Shown in pieces: positions 25,415-34,619 of a stretch of DNA of 64,000 bases. Source of the DNA: Ferruginibacter sp. (GTDB lineage Bacteria > Bacteroidota > Bacteroidia > Chitinophagales > Chitinophagaceae); assembly GCA_025352695.1 (NCBI GenBank), contig JANXSK010000093.1, positions 1 through 64,000 on the forward strand. Direction: 5' to 3'. The position numbers were made by a program, and so were the translations under genes. How positions within the stretch are numbered: the stretch's first letter is position 1; each line of letters opens with the position of its first letter. A model generated the notes under the pieces. It was given only the letters and a program-made list of their open reading frames with translations, was not told the origin of the DNA and did no database searches.

Positions 25415-25885
25415 CTATTTCAAGTAAGAACGTAAAAACCAAGCCATCTTTTCATGTTTTTCCATAAGGCCTGTTACATAATCAGCGTTGCCTGCATCTT
25501 TATATTTATCTGCAAATATGTCGATGTGCAATCGCAAAAAACGAATGATAGATTCATGGTCATCTAATAAATTTTTCAACTGGCTTTTTTGGTCGCTCGT
25601 GTATTCCTGTTCTACTAGTTGTGATTGTTTAACAAAGTCTTTTAATCTGCCTTGGGCATAATGGCCAATCTGCCGAACCCTTTCTGCAATCTCATCAATG
25701 GTTTCATCAATTTGTGTGTACTGACTTTCATAAAAAAGATGCATTTCTGTAAAATTAGTTCCTTCAATATTCCAGTGATAATTTCGGGTTTTAGTGTATA
25801 GCAGGTATTCATCTGCTAAAATTTTATTTAAGACATTTGAGACTTCTTTTGAATTTTTATCGCTTAATCCAATGTTTGCTTTCAT
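25415..25885 (-). CDS. dps: Dps/ferritin-like DNA-protection protein
   Basis: A 156-residue Dps-family protein that forms a 12-mer, oxidises Fe(II) with peroxide and stores iron, protecting DNA. The inter-subunit ferroxidase ligands are present with standard spacing: His37, His49, Asp64 and Glu68. The N-terminus is short (KANIGLSDK) with few lysines, so DNA binding may be weak. A matching promoter and an inverted repeat lie just upstream, suggesting stress control. Confidence 0.92.
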   Translation of the reverse strand: MKANIGLSDKNSKEVSNVLNKILADEYLLYTKTRNYHWNIEGTNFTEMHLFYESQYTQIDETIDEIAERVRQIGHYAQGRLKDFVKQSQLVEQEYTSDQKSQLKNLLDDHESIIRFLRLHIDIFADKYKDAGNADYVTGLMEKHEKMAWFLRSYLK

Positions 25886-25905
25886 ATTATGTTTTTTATA
25901 GAATA

Positions 25906-25939
25906 CAAAAGTAAATCTAAATTGTTGTAGTTTTTACAA
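25906..25939 (-). promoter_or_regulatory. Promoter of dps (TTG-N23-TAnnTTTG)
   Basis: On the minus strand the -7 element is TACTTTTG (plus 25906-25913), 20 bp before the start codon, and the -33 TTG is at plus 25937-25939, with 23 bp between. This fits the Bacteroidota consensus TTG-N17-23-TAnnTTTG. Confidence 0.6.
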
Positions 25940-25941
25940 CA
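25923..25941. promoter_or_regulatory. Inverted repeat over the dps -33 element (candidate operator)
   Basis: TGTTGTA-GTTTT-TACAACA has perfect 7-bp arms and covers the -33 region of the dps promoter. The site is placed well for a repressor or activator of the oxidative stress type (PerR or OxyR), but the regulator is inferred only from the gene it controls. Confidence 0.45.
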
Positions 25942-26204
25942 GGATCTAAATTTAAGTGCCTTAAATGTGTAAAAATTTTCCGTTTAAAGATGTAACCAGC
26001 TCATATTTTATTTCGGCGTTTAATTTATTTTAATCAATATGTAATCTAAAATGATTTGCCTGCTTTTTATAATATCTTTTCAATACATCTTCTACCTATC
26101 CTTTTTTACTACTATGAATAAAATCTTCTTCTTTTAAAGAAATATGTTGATAGTAGCCATGCTTATAACATTTTTACAGTCAAATTTTGATACAACATGG
26201 TAAA
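25942..26204. other. Rest of the dps upstream region
   Basis: Together with the promoter elements this makes about 320 bp between dps and the next gene (both on the minus strand). No open frame, hairpin or RNA gene was recognised. Confidence 0.35.
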
Positions 26205-27074
26205 TCATTCGTCTAGTAATTTCACAATGGTTAACAATTCTTTCATCTTATAGCGATTGCTATCGTTGTCATAACACTTACTTAATTCTAATAGCAAAAA
26301 CTGAATTATTTGTTTGTTATCTCTAGGTTTAAAGTACGAAGTAGTAGGAGGTACGTTGATACGTTTAAAATAACTTTCTACATCTTTATGAGAATAGATT
26401 TGTCCGTTTAACGGATCAATATAAAAAATTATTTTTTGAGAAGAATGACTTATCGGATTTAAAAATTCATATTGCGAATCAAAATAGCCCAATATAAATT
26501 GCCTGGGAATATTGATGGCTTTAATTGGAATATCTAATAATTCGCACAACACCATGTAAATAATTCCATTGCTAATGGCATTGCCCTTTTTAGTTTCAAG
26601 CGTTTTATTTATTAAGAAATCTTCTGGTTGAGTGTATGTTAGTTCAACACCTTTTTGTTTGTAATAATTATAAAAAATACTGGTTAGCACATTAACCTGC
26701 TCTAGTGGGGTAAGATAGTTGTTCAGCTCTAGCCAGGTATTTCTACGCATTTTTTCTATCTCCCGTAAAGCTTGCAGGGCCTGCATTTCAGGGTAATGAT
26801 ATTGTGCAGTTAATAAGGCGCCCTGCAATAATTCGGTGCTCCCGTTTTTCCAGTTAATAAAATCCCCGGTAAGGTCATCAAAGTGCAATTTGTGAATCAA
26901 TGATTCAATTCGTTCCTGAACTTCTTCACTAATAGTATTTTCCCAAAGGTCTTCAAGGTTGGGGATAATCGCTTTTCCAAAAGAAATTATTTTATTGCTG
27001 ACGGTGCTATATACAACAACATCCGGATCGTCTATTAAATGGAAGAGTGCTGATATTTCTTTGTTTTCTACCAA
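26205..27074 (-). CDS. SirB1-like transglutaminase-fold protein, TTG start
   Basis: A 289-residue protein of the SirB1 N-terminal/Transglut_core2 type, common in Bacteroidota. The first 90 residues are a helical repeat-like part (ALFHLIDDPDVVVYSTV...), and the transglutaminase-like core contains PLEQVNVLTSIFYNYY, KGNAISNGIIYMVLCELLDIPIKA (read in pieces) and FIDP-like FYIDPLNGQIYS. The usual catalytic Cys of transglutaminases is not clearly present (ISNGIIY), so enzymatic activity is doubtful. The start must be TTG at 27072-27074, because an in-frame stop lies three codons upstream and no ATG exists near the N-terminus. Function is unknown. Confidence 0.75.
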   Translation of the reverse strand: MVENKEISALFHLIDDPDVVVYSTVSNKIISFGKAIIPNLEDLWENTISEEVQERIESLIHKLHFDDLTGDFINWKNGSTELLQGALLTAQYHYPEMQALQALREIEKMRRNTWLELNNYLTPLEQVNVLTSIFYNYYKQKGVELTYTQPEDFLINKTLETKKGNAISNGIIYMVLCELLDIPIKAINIPRQFILGYFDSQYEFLNPISHSSQKIIFYIDPLNGQIYSHKDVESYFKRINVPPTTSYFKPRDNKQIIQFLLLELSKCYDNDSNRYKMKELLTIVKLLDE

Positions 27075-27189
27075 GGTTAATTATTTGAAGTTGAAATTCG
27101 TGAAATGCTTTTAAATAAAGAAGTAAAAATTTTCCACAGTCGTGCGATTAACTTTTTACCTGGTGCTTTTCTTAAACACTTTTAACTTT

Positions 27190-27842
27190 TTACAAAGTGC
27201 CCAACTTCTGCATCAAAGGATAAATATTGGGAAAGTATTTGTTGAAACAATACTTGTTCGGTGTCTTTAATAAATCTTTTGGGAACAATGATGGCTTCAA
27301 GGGAAATATAAAACAAAAAATAATCTTCCTTATTTTCCATCTTTTTTATAAAGGCGGACCATTGAAAAAAACGTTCTGTAAATATGTCATTTAATAAAAT
27401 ACCTGTTTAGAAATAGTAACATTGGTGGTAAGAAATACACTCGCATTATCAGGATCGCTACTTATTTTTTTTGCGTGTTGCTTTTGGAAGAACGTACTAC
27501 AATTATTGAAAATAGAGAAGTAAAAACAATGAAACCTATGACCAAAGAGGAAAATAAACTACTTCTGTAAAACAAACCGGTAAAATAAAATACAGCTGTA
27601 AATAAAAAAATGGTACCCATTTACCGCAAATGATAGTGGCGTCTATTTTGTTGTTTATCCTGCGCATCCCAGATTACAAAAATGTAATAAATATTGTAAT
27701 CTTCCTTAGTTATAGCATATTGTAATTGCAGCGTATCACAGATATCTGATGTATGAGATATGCTGCATTTATAACTGGGATGGTTTGTAAATAAATTGCC
27801 TACCAAAATTTCATAAAAATCAAACATTCTTAAATCAGACAT
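27190..27842 (-). pseudogene. YcxB-like membrane protein pseudogene
   Basis: Downstream of topA the minus strand holds a broken gene. The first open part (27621-27842) reads MSDLRMFDF..., then LQLQYAITKEDYNIYYIFVI and RRHYHLR, and stops at TAA. In the same frame it goes on with two hydrophobic segments (IFLFTAVFYFTGLFY and LVIGFIVFTSLFSI). At an A8 run the frame shifts to ISSDPDNASVFLTTNVTIS, and a second shift gives FFQWSAFIKKMENKEDYF and AIIVPKRFIKD, ending at 27190-27192. The order (N-terminal ITxEDY, two membrane helices, a W-K-E-YF-IVPKR domain) is that of YcxB-like proteins. One stop and two frameshifts mark it as dead; the family call is moderate. Confidence 0.65.
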
Positions 27843-27848
27843 CCGAAT

Positions 27849-30413
27849 TTATTTTTTCTTTGGAGTGGCTTTCTTTTTTGCAACCGCTTTCTTTTTAGCA
27901 GGTGCTTTTTTGTCAAAGGCTTTAGGTTCTTGTATTAAAATCATTTTCTTTACTTCTTCCAGCTCAATAACTGTAAGTTCTTCCGGCGTATATTTTGCAT
28001 TGGCTTTACTTAATCCAAGCTTAAGCATTTTTTTTCCGAAACGAATAAAAGCACCCCAGCGGCCATTCTCAATTGCAATATGTTCTTCTGGCCATTGCCT
28101 GATAAAACGATTGGCTTCCTTTTCCATTTTTTTCTCAATCAACTCATTGCAATCCTGCTCCGTAAGCGTATCAAAATTATAAGCCCTTGGTATGTTGATG
28201 AACAAATCATTCCATTTAATAAAAGGTCCAAACCTTCCCTTGCCTTTGGTTATTGGCTTCTCATCATAAAATCCAATTGGGGCATCTTCTTTTTGCTTGG
28301 CATTAATAATTTCAATTGCCCTGTCTATCGTAACCGACCACAAATCTTCTCCTTTAGGAATAGAAACAAACTGCTCCCCAAATTTTACATAAGGACCAAA
28401 ACGACCAATATTTACGCTTACTTCCAAATTATCATGTTCACCTAAACTCAGGGGCAGTTTAAATAATTCTTGTGCTTCTTCAAGCGTAATGGTTTCAATA
28501 CTTTGTCCTGCTTTCAATTTTGAAAAGCGTGGTTTTTCTTCATCGCCCTGGCTACCGATTTGTACCATCGGACCATAACGTCCCATTCTTGCAGTAACTG
28601 GTTTACCATCTTCAGCTACACCTAACATTCTTTCACCAACCGCCCTTACAGCTGTTTCCAGCGTATGAGCAACGCCTATATGAAAAGGGTTATAAAAATC
28701 TTCAACCATTTTACTCCATTGCATTTTGCCATCAGCAATTTCATCAAACTCCTTTTCAATATTGGCTGTAAAAGAGTAGTCCATCACTTTTGTAAAATGC
28801 TGGTTTAAAAAATCAGTAACCACCAAACCAAGATCTGTAGGAAACAATTTTGATTTTTCAGCACCCGTATTTTCTTGCTCCATCAATTTCTCGATAGTAT
28901 TATTTTTAAGCTTTAAAATTCTAAAAGTTCTTTTAACGCCTTCCTTATCTTTTTTCTCAACGTATGTTCTTTTTATGATGGTAGAAATAGTAGGGGCGTA
29001 GGTACTCGGTCTTCCTATTCCCAATTCTTCCATCTTCTTTACCAGCGAAGCTTCTGTGTATCTTGCTGCGTGTTTGGTAAATCTTTCTGTAGCCGTCATT
29101 TGATTAAAATCAAGCACCTGTCCTACAGTTAAATTTGGCAACCGGCTTTCGCCTTCTTTTTCACCATCGTCTTCTTCCTCATCATCTGTACTTTCCATGT
29201 ACACCTTTAAAAAACCATCAAATTTTAATACTTCACCCGTAGCTGTTAGCTCCTCGTTATTGGTGCTGATATTTATTTTAGCAGTAGTTTTTTCCAATTC
29301 TGCATCACTCATTTGCGAAGCAATGGTACGTTTCCAAATCAATTCGTACAACCTTCCTAATTCAGGATCATTTACAGTGTGGTTTTCCATGTAAGTTGGT
29401 CTGATAGCTTCATGCGCTTCCTGTGCACTCTCATTTTTATTTTTGTATTTGCGTATTTGTAAATACTTAGGCCCATAGCTTTTAGCTATCTCCGCTTTGA
29501 TAGCGTCCATTGCTGTTTCACCTAGGTTTACACTGTCGGTTCGCATGTAAGTAATCTTTCCACTTTCATATAATTTTTGTGCCAGCAACATGGTTTTGGT
29601 TACGCCATAACCTAATTTTCTGCTGGCTTCCTGTTGAAGGGTACTGGTAGTAAAAGGTGCTGCCGGTGTACGTTTCCCCGGTCTAACCTGAATATCTTTT
29701 ACTTTATAAATGGCTCCAATACAACTCCGTAAAAATATTTCTGCAGCTGCTTCTACATTATATTTTGTACCTTCTGCTTTAAAGGCTACCGTTTTATTGT
29801 TTAAATCTGTAGCAGCTAAAAACGCTTCTACTCTAAAACTTCCTACTGCCAAAAACTGATTAATCTCTCTTTCTTTTTCAGCAATTAATTTTACTGCCAC
29901 ACTTTGCACACGGCCTGCGCTTAAGCCACCACTCATTCCTATTTTTCTCCACAATACAGGGCTCAATTCAAACCCCACCAACCTGTCAACAACTCTTCTT
30001 GCCTGCTGTGCATTTACCAAATCCATGTTGATGGTACGTGGATTTTTTACTGCTTTTTCAATTGCTGGTTTAGTAATTTCATGAAAAACAATGCGCTTGG
30101 TTGTTTTAGGGTCAAGGTTTAAAACTTCTGCCAAATGCCAGCTAATACTTTCTCCCTCCCGGTCTTCATCCGATGCCAACCAAACTTCATCACTGCTTTT
30201 GGCAAGACTCTTTAATTCTTTAACCACCCGTTCTTTATCTGCAGGAACAATGTATTTAGGCTTAAAATTATTATTTATATCTATGCCCATATCATTTTTC
30301 TCCAGGTCACGGATATGTCCGAAACAACTCTTCACCTGAAAATCTTTTCCTAAAATTGCTTCAATGGTTTTAGCTTTCGCCGGTGACTCTACTATTAACA
30401 GATTCTTCGCCAT
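27849..30413 (-). CDS. topA: DNA topoisomerase I (type IA)
   Basis: An 854-residue enzyme relaxing negative supercoils. The Toprim domain begins at NLLIVESPAKAKT (residues 4-16) and carries SDEDREGE (81-88); the active-site tyrosine is Tyr289 in ITYMRTDS. Behind the core (to about 590) the C-terminus has repeated MGRYGPMV/IGRFGPYV/KGRFGPFI/NGRWGAFI segments, which are Topo_C_Rpt repeats, instead of zinc ribbons, and a basic lysine/alanine tail that probably binds DNA or RNA polymerase. The YcxB-like remnant starts 6 bp after the stop. Confidence 0.96.
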   Translation of the reverse strand: MAKNLLIVESPAKAKTIEAILGKDFQVKSCFGHIRDLEKNDMGIDINNNFKPKYIVPADKERVVKELKSLAKSSDEVWLASDEDREGESISWHLAEVLNLDPKTTKRIVFHEITKPAIEKAVKNPRTINMDLVNAQQARRVVDRLVGFELSPVLWRKIGMSGGLSAGRVQSVAVKLIAEKEREINQFLAVGSFRVEAFLAATDLNNKTVAFKAEGTKYNVEAAAEIFLRSCIGAIYKVKDIQVRPGKRTPAAPFTTSTLQQEASRKLGYGVTKTMLLAQKLYESGKITYMRTDSVNLGETAMDAIKAEIAKSYGPKYLQIRKYKNKNESAQEAHEAIRPTYMENHTVNDPELGRLYELIWKRTIASQMSDAELEKTTAKINISTNNEELTATGEVLKFDGFLKVYMESTDDEEEDDGEKEGESRLPNLTVGQVLDFNQMTATERFTKHAARYTEASLVKKMEELGIGRPSTYAPTISTIIKRTYVEKKDKEGVKRTFRILKLKNNTIEKLMEQENTGAEKSKLFPTDLGLVVTDFLNQHFTKVMDYSFTANIEKEFDEIADGKMQWSKMVEDFYNPFHIGVAHTLETAVRAVGERMLGVAEDGKPVTARMGRYGPMVQIGSQGDEEKPRFSKLKAGQSIETITLEEAQELFKLPLSLGEHDNLEVSVNIGRFGPYVKFGEQFVSIPKGEDLWSVTIDRAIEIINAKQKEDAPIGFYDEKPITKGKGRFGPFIKWNDLFINIPRAYNFDTLTEQDCNELIEKKMEKEANRFIRQWPEEHIAIENGRWGAFIRFGKKMLKLGLSKANAKYTPEELTVIELEEVKKMILIQEPKAFDKKAPAKKKAVAKKKATPKKK

Positions 30414-31047
30414 AATTTATTTTTTACCACTGTTCATACCAGCAGCTGAACAGGAAGTCGGGAGTTTTAAATTAGCCTTCATACTAAAAAAATGTACTGA
30501 GGTGGTTAATTATTTGTTTACAAACATTTTATCGCTATTCAAAATCCTTGTGTCACTCACTTTTACTGTATACCTTTTTTGAGCGTTAAGCTATATTTTA
30601 GTACTTTTCTAAAGTATCTTTTTTTTAATAACAGGTGTTTTGTATTACAAATTGAACTGCAATATTAGTTTAAAATTAAAAAATCAAAATATTTCTTGTA
30701 AACCAGCGGTAAGTGTATTAAAAAAAATCTAAGTACTGTCGTCATTTGAGTTTATTTTTTCTTCTATAAAACAAACGATAAGTTATTTTATTGGCGATGG
30801 CGGCATAGAGGCAAGACATAAGAATAAGATAAAATAATTTTTCAAAAAATTTACTGCGTTAAACGCTAAGATGGCTTAACAGATATGTAACATTCATTTA
30901 CCATAATATTAAAAATAAGTGTACCAATATCAGGCATCAAATACCCAATATTGGCACAGGATAGTTATTTAGATAGTACCGTTTTTTAAAACGGTTTAGG
31001 TAAAAACTTACTAATAACGTTACCAAAATTTATTATAATAAGTATTA
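30414..31047. other. Intergenic region upstream of topA and downstream of the beta-helix gene
   Basis: About 630 AT-rich bases without a gene; the topA promoter must lie in its left part, but no clear consensus was seen. ACCGTTTT-TT-AAAACGGT at 30978-30995 is a perfect hairpin 53 bp past the stop of the minus-strand beta-helix gene and may end its transcript, though it has no T run. Confidence 0.4.
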
Positions 31048-33879
31048 TTAATTATTACTCAAAAGACTTTTAGTTACAAACTGATCGTTGGTAAAAAGTT
31101 TTACATAATAAACAGCGGTATTTAAGGTATGTATTTGTTTATCAATAACATTAAGTCCTTTTTGAAGGTGCAAAAAATTTGTATAAAGTATTCTGCCACT
31201 AACATCTGCAACAGCTATATTCATTTCTTGCTCATAGTTACAACTTATTACTATTTTTAAATTTGAGTTGATTTTAGAAATTGACATACTATTTAGCACA
31301 AATGGAGGAGCATTATTTACTGTTAGTGGTATTACTTTGCTAAAACTAAATTGACCATCTTTGTCTATCATTACTAAGCGATAGTAATTGATTCCTTTAA
31401 ATGGAAAGTTATCATTGAAATTGTAATTGATTTCTATATCAAGTAAGTTATTTGCATTTAGCTGACCAATGTTTTCAAAGTTACGTCCATCAGTACTTCT
31501 TTCGATTGCGTAATGGCTCACATTAATTTCTGAAGCAACTTTCCATTGCAATGCTATTTTATCGTTGTTATTTTTGCCTGTAAAGTCAATTAATTTTACT
31601 GGTAAAACTCCATTAGTGGCGGTTATTTTAACCAATGCCAAAGCGGAATCTCCCACATTGTTAATTGCTTTAAATTGAAAAGTATAGGTTCCACTTGTTA
31701 AATTACTTATAACCGTGCTAGGAGACGTTGGGGTAGCAATTGTAAATTGTGCAGGACCTGAAATTTTTGTCCATCTGTAACCCGTTATAACGCCTGTGGC
31801 ACTTCCTTTTAATATAGTACTATTTACTGGTAAAACAATGGCAATGTCGGTACCAGCATCTGCTTTAAAAGCATCCAAAATTCCTGACTTAAATATCAAT
31901 GAAGAGCTATATAATGGTAGTATTATAGTTCCGTTATATAAATTACTATCAACACCTGTGTACTTAGCATCTAATGCAACAGTCATAGACGAATTTGTTG
32001 GATTGAGTTCAAATCTTGGTGTAGCAGTACTTATCATTGAACTATTCTTTTCTGTACCCATGTAAGTTTGCCAGGCAGTAAAGCCCAATGCAGCAGGGTC
32101 TACATAAGTTCCTCCACTTGTTAAATGATAAAACCAATCAAAAGGGGCACTAATATTATTTCTATAATAATTGCTATCAATTTTTGTGAACATTGCAGCC
32201 ATATCGGCTTGTATTGATAATGTTGTTGGGTAATTTAAACTGCCGTTCCAATATAAAAAATTAGAAACTGTCGGGTAAACTACATTCTGCGTAAAAGTAA
32301 TATTTCTTACCGTGGTTTGATTTGGCATTCTAGTTATCCTGAAGCCATATCTAACATTGTAAATATTGTTACTTTTTATTACATCATTGTTGGCATTGTT
32401 TAAAAGTATACCTGCACCTTGAAGGCAATTACTAATTGAATTATTATGCACATAAACATTATTTGCAAACTCATCCAGGTAAATTCCATGTGTATCATAA
32501 GTAACGCCGGGAGTTGTATTATTGGGAGTACCTTCTAATGCGCCAATTCCATTAGTAATTACATTATAGCTTATATCTCTTGCCTTTGAAGTAGCCCCAT
32601 AACTTGCAGTGTATATACCACTGCCATCGTCTTTAATATTACCATAGTTGGTTATGTAGTTATATCTTACCGTATCCCCATCTCCAATAAAAGTAATAGG
32701 GTTATAACCAGAGGAATCAATTGTATTGTATTCAATACGAGCATTATTGGCATTTACGATAATACCATTCAGCATCCCATCTCCGTTGCCACTCATACCT
32801 GCAAACAATCCAGTATTTTTAATAGTATTGTTTGAAACGGTTAAAACGCTGGTATAGGCGGCACCCCAATCAGCTAATTTAATTGCAGTATTAAGTGTGT
32901 TGGTAAAACTATTTTTTTGAATTGCCGAATTAAGAATGGCTGCATTGATACCGTTATAATTATTATTAAAACTGCAGCTGGTTACTTTATTATTTTGACC
33001 ATAATTTGAATAAAATGCATCACCGTTTGCACCTTCAAAAGAAAGGTTTTCAAAAATTAAATTACTAAAGGAGGCACAGTTAACTAATTTATCAATTGTA
33101 GCCGCTTTAATAACATAAGACGTTGGCAATGCAGTGCCGAAATAAACGGATAAATTGTTATTAGATTTATTTAAAAACCATTCTCCTAATTTATCAAGGG
33201 TTCTGATATCATTTTGAAAGAAATAACCATATCCAATTTTGGGGGCGTATTTTGATTCCGATGGATTGCTATAAGAAACTAAACCAGCAATGTGCGAAGT
33301 AACCACACACCTGTCTAATATCCAGTGATTTTTACGTATCACTACTTCGGCTCCTGTCCAGTTAGTAGTAGTTGATAAAGCTGGGCCGGTTAAACTTAAA
33401 AGAGTGGAACTAGTGGCTGTATTGGTAAGGTAGCCAGCATTGGTAGCTTCTACATTAGGATACCTGCCTATTGGCTGTAAGCTACCATCAATGGTAACAT
33501 TTATTAAATTGTTGCTGGCTGCAGACACGGTACTGTGCCAAATGCCGCCACCATCATTTACCCAGCCAGATAAAGTGGTAAAACCTGTAATGATAGGCTT
33601 TGCACCTATGCCGTAAGCGCTTATTACAATTGGCAGCGTGGTTGTGCCAGATTTACTTACAACGATAGCACCATAAAATGATTCTCCTTTTTTTAATAAT
33701 ATTGAATCGCCTGCTGAGATGGCACTGAACGAAGCATTTAATTTTGTAATTGTCTTCCACGGTGTTAAAATTGTTAACCCATCATTGTTATCATTTCCTA
33801 CAGAAGAAATATAAAAATTTTTTGCATTTACAACTGTGGAGAAAAATATCAAATATAAAATAACGGATAGGAGTTTCAT
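31048..33879 (-). CDS. Secreted parallel beta-helix protein with T9SS C-terminal domain
   Basis: A 943-residue protein with a signal peptide (LLSVILYLIFFSTVVNA, cleavage near 19). Residues about 20-600 begin with FYISSVGNDNNDGLT and run through Asn-rich short repeats (NNVYVHNNSISN and similar), a right-handed parallel beta-helix as in pectate- or chondroitin-lyase-like proteins. A Kelch/PKD-like stretch (about 680-755) precedes an Fn3-like domain (LPVKLIDF ... LQWKVASEINVSHYAIERS). The last 75 residues have the look of a type A T9SS sorting domain. It should be exported by T9SS and bind or cut polysaccharide. Catalytic residues cannot be placed by eye. It is divergent from the acylation locus. 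Confidence 0.82.
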   Translation of the reverse strand: MKLLSVILYLIFFSTVVNAKNFYISSVGNDNNDGLTILTPWKTITKLNASFSAISAGDSILLKKGESFYGAIVVSKSGTTTLPIVISAYGIGAKPIITGFTTLSGWVNDGGGIWHSTVSAASNNLINVTIDGSLQPIGRYPNVEATNAGYLTNTATSSTLLSLTGPALSTTTNWTGAEVVIRKNHWILDRCVVTSHIAGLVSYSNPSESKYAPKIGYGYFFQNDIRTLDKLGEWFLNKSNNNLSVYFGTALPTSYVIKAATIDKLVNCASFSNLIFENLSFEGANGDAFYSNYGQNNKVTSCSFNNNYNGINAAILNSAIQKNSFTNTLNTAIKLADWGAAYTSVLTVSNNTIKNTGLFAGMSGNGDGMLNGIIVNANNARIEYNTIDSSGYNPITFIGDGDTVRYNYITNYGNIKDDGSGIYTASYGATSKARDISYNVITNGIGALEGTPNNTTPGVTYDTHGIYLDEFANNVYVHNNSISNCLQGAGILLNNANNDVIKSNNIYNVRYGFRITRMPNQTTVRNITFTQNVVYPTVSNFLYWNGSLNYPTTLSIQADMAAMFTKIDSNYYRNNISAPFDWFYHLTSGGTYVDPAALGFTAWQTYMGTEKNSSMISTATPRFELNPTNSSMTVALDAKYTGVDSNLYNGTIILPLYSSSLIFKSGILDAFKADAGTDIAIVLPVNSTILKGSATGVITGYRWTKISGPAQFTIATPTSPSTVISNLTSGTYTFQFKAINNVGDSALALVKITATNGVLPVKLIDFTGKNNNDKIALQWKVASEINVSHYAIERSTDGRNFENIGQLNANNLLDIEINYNFNDNFPFKGINYYRLVMIDKDGQFSFSKVIPLTVNNAPPFVLNSMSISKINSNLKIVISCNYEQEMNIAVADVSGRILYTNFLHLQKGLNVIDKQIHTLNTAVYYVKLFTNDQFVTKSLLSNN

Positions 33880-34619
33880 TGGATGTAGTTTAAAGGTAGG
33901 ATTATAGGGAATTTTGCACTAGTTGCAAGTCACCATAAATTACGAAGCAAGCTTAAACATGCTTATTATGAGATAAGCAAAACATTTATTTAAACCCAAC
34001 TATAAAATAATTATTTTTTGGTAGAAATAAGATGTTGTTTAGTTTTACGGCGTAATAAAAGTGGTAAATTGTTTAGTTTAAAACTAAATTTTTGGAGATA
34101 TCACTAAAATACATAAGTGTGGATAGTCTGAATTGTCGTTTTAAAGTTTTCATAGTTAAATATTCATTTAGGTTCATTTTTCACTTTAAGTGATTATCAC
34201 TTATTGCAAAAATTAAGGGTATAACAGGATTAGGGTGTAATAGAATTAAAAGGTACTATAACAAGAATACGGGCTACTTATTTTATAAGTGCACTCCTTT
34301 TTTTAATAATAGAGTAGTAGTAACTTTAATCTTCGGAAATTACGTAGTAAAATATAGTAGAATTGCAATATAATAGCGTTAATTAATACATTATAAAGTA
34401 TGCTATTATATGTATTAGGCTACATAATATAAATTTTTATTGTAAGGATTTAAATTTAATTTTTTTATATTGTTGTAGTTCAATAATTATTTATTGTTAA
34501 GCAATTACAGCACATGAAATACGTTACTGTGTAATTAAATTTAGTTTACAACAAAATTTTGTTGCTTGCATAAATAATAGACATTTTATAGATAATTACA
34601 ATATTGAGATAGAATAAAT
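33880..34619. other. Long AT-rich divergent promoter region
   Basis: About 740 bp between the divergent beta-helix gene and the fkbH-like gene. No open frame or RNA gene was recognised. AATACAT (34385-34391) and ATGTATT (34410-34416) form a loose 7-bp inverted repeat. No convincing TAnnTTTG box lies close to either start. The length suggests regulated or leader-bearing transcripts. Confidence 0.35.

Noticed and set aside
31048-33879. Tandem DNA repeat or CRISPR-like array in the beta-helix gene
   Set aside because: The repetition is at protein level (Asn-rich coils); no identical DNA repeats with regular spacers occur.
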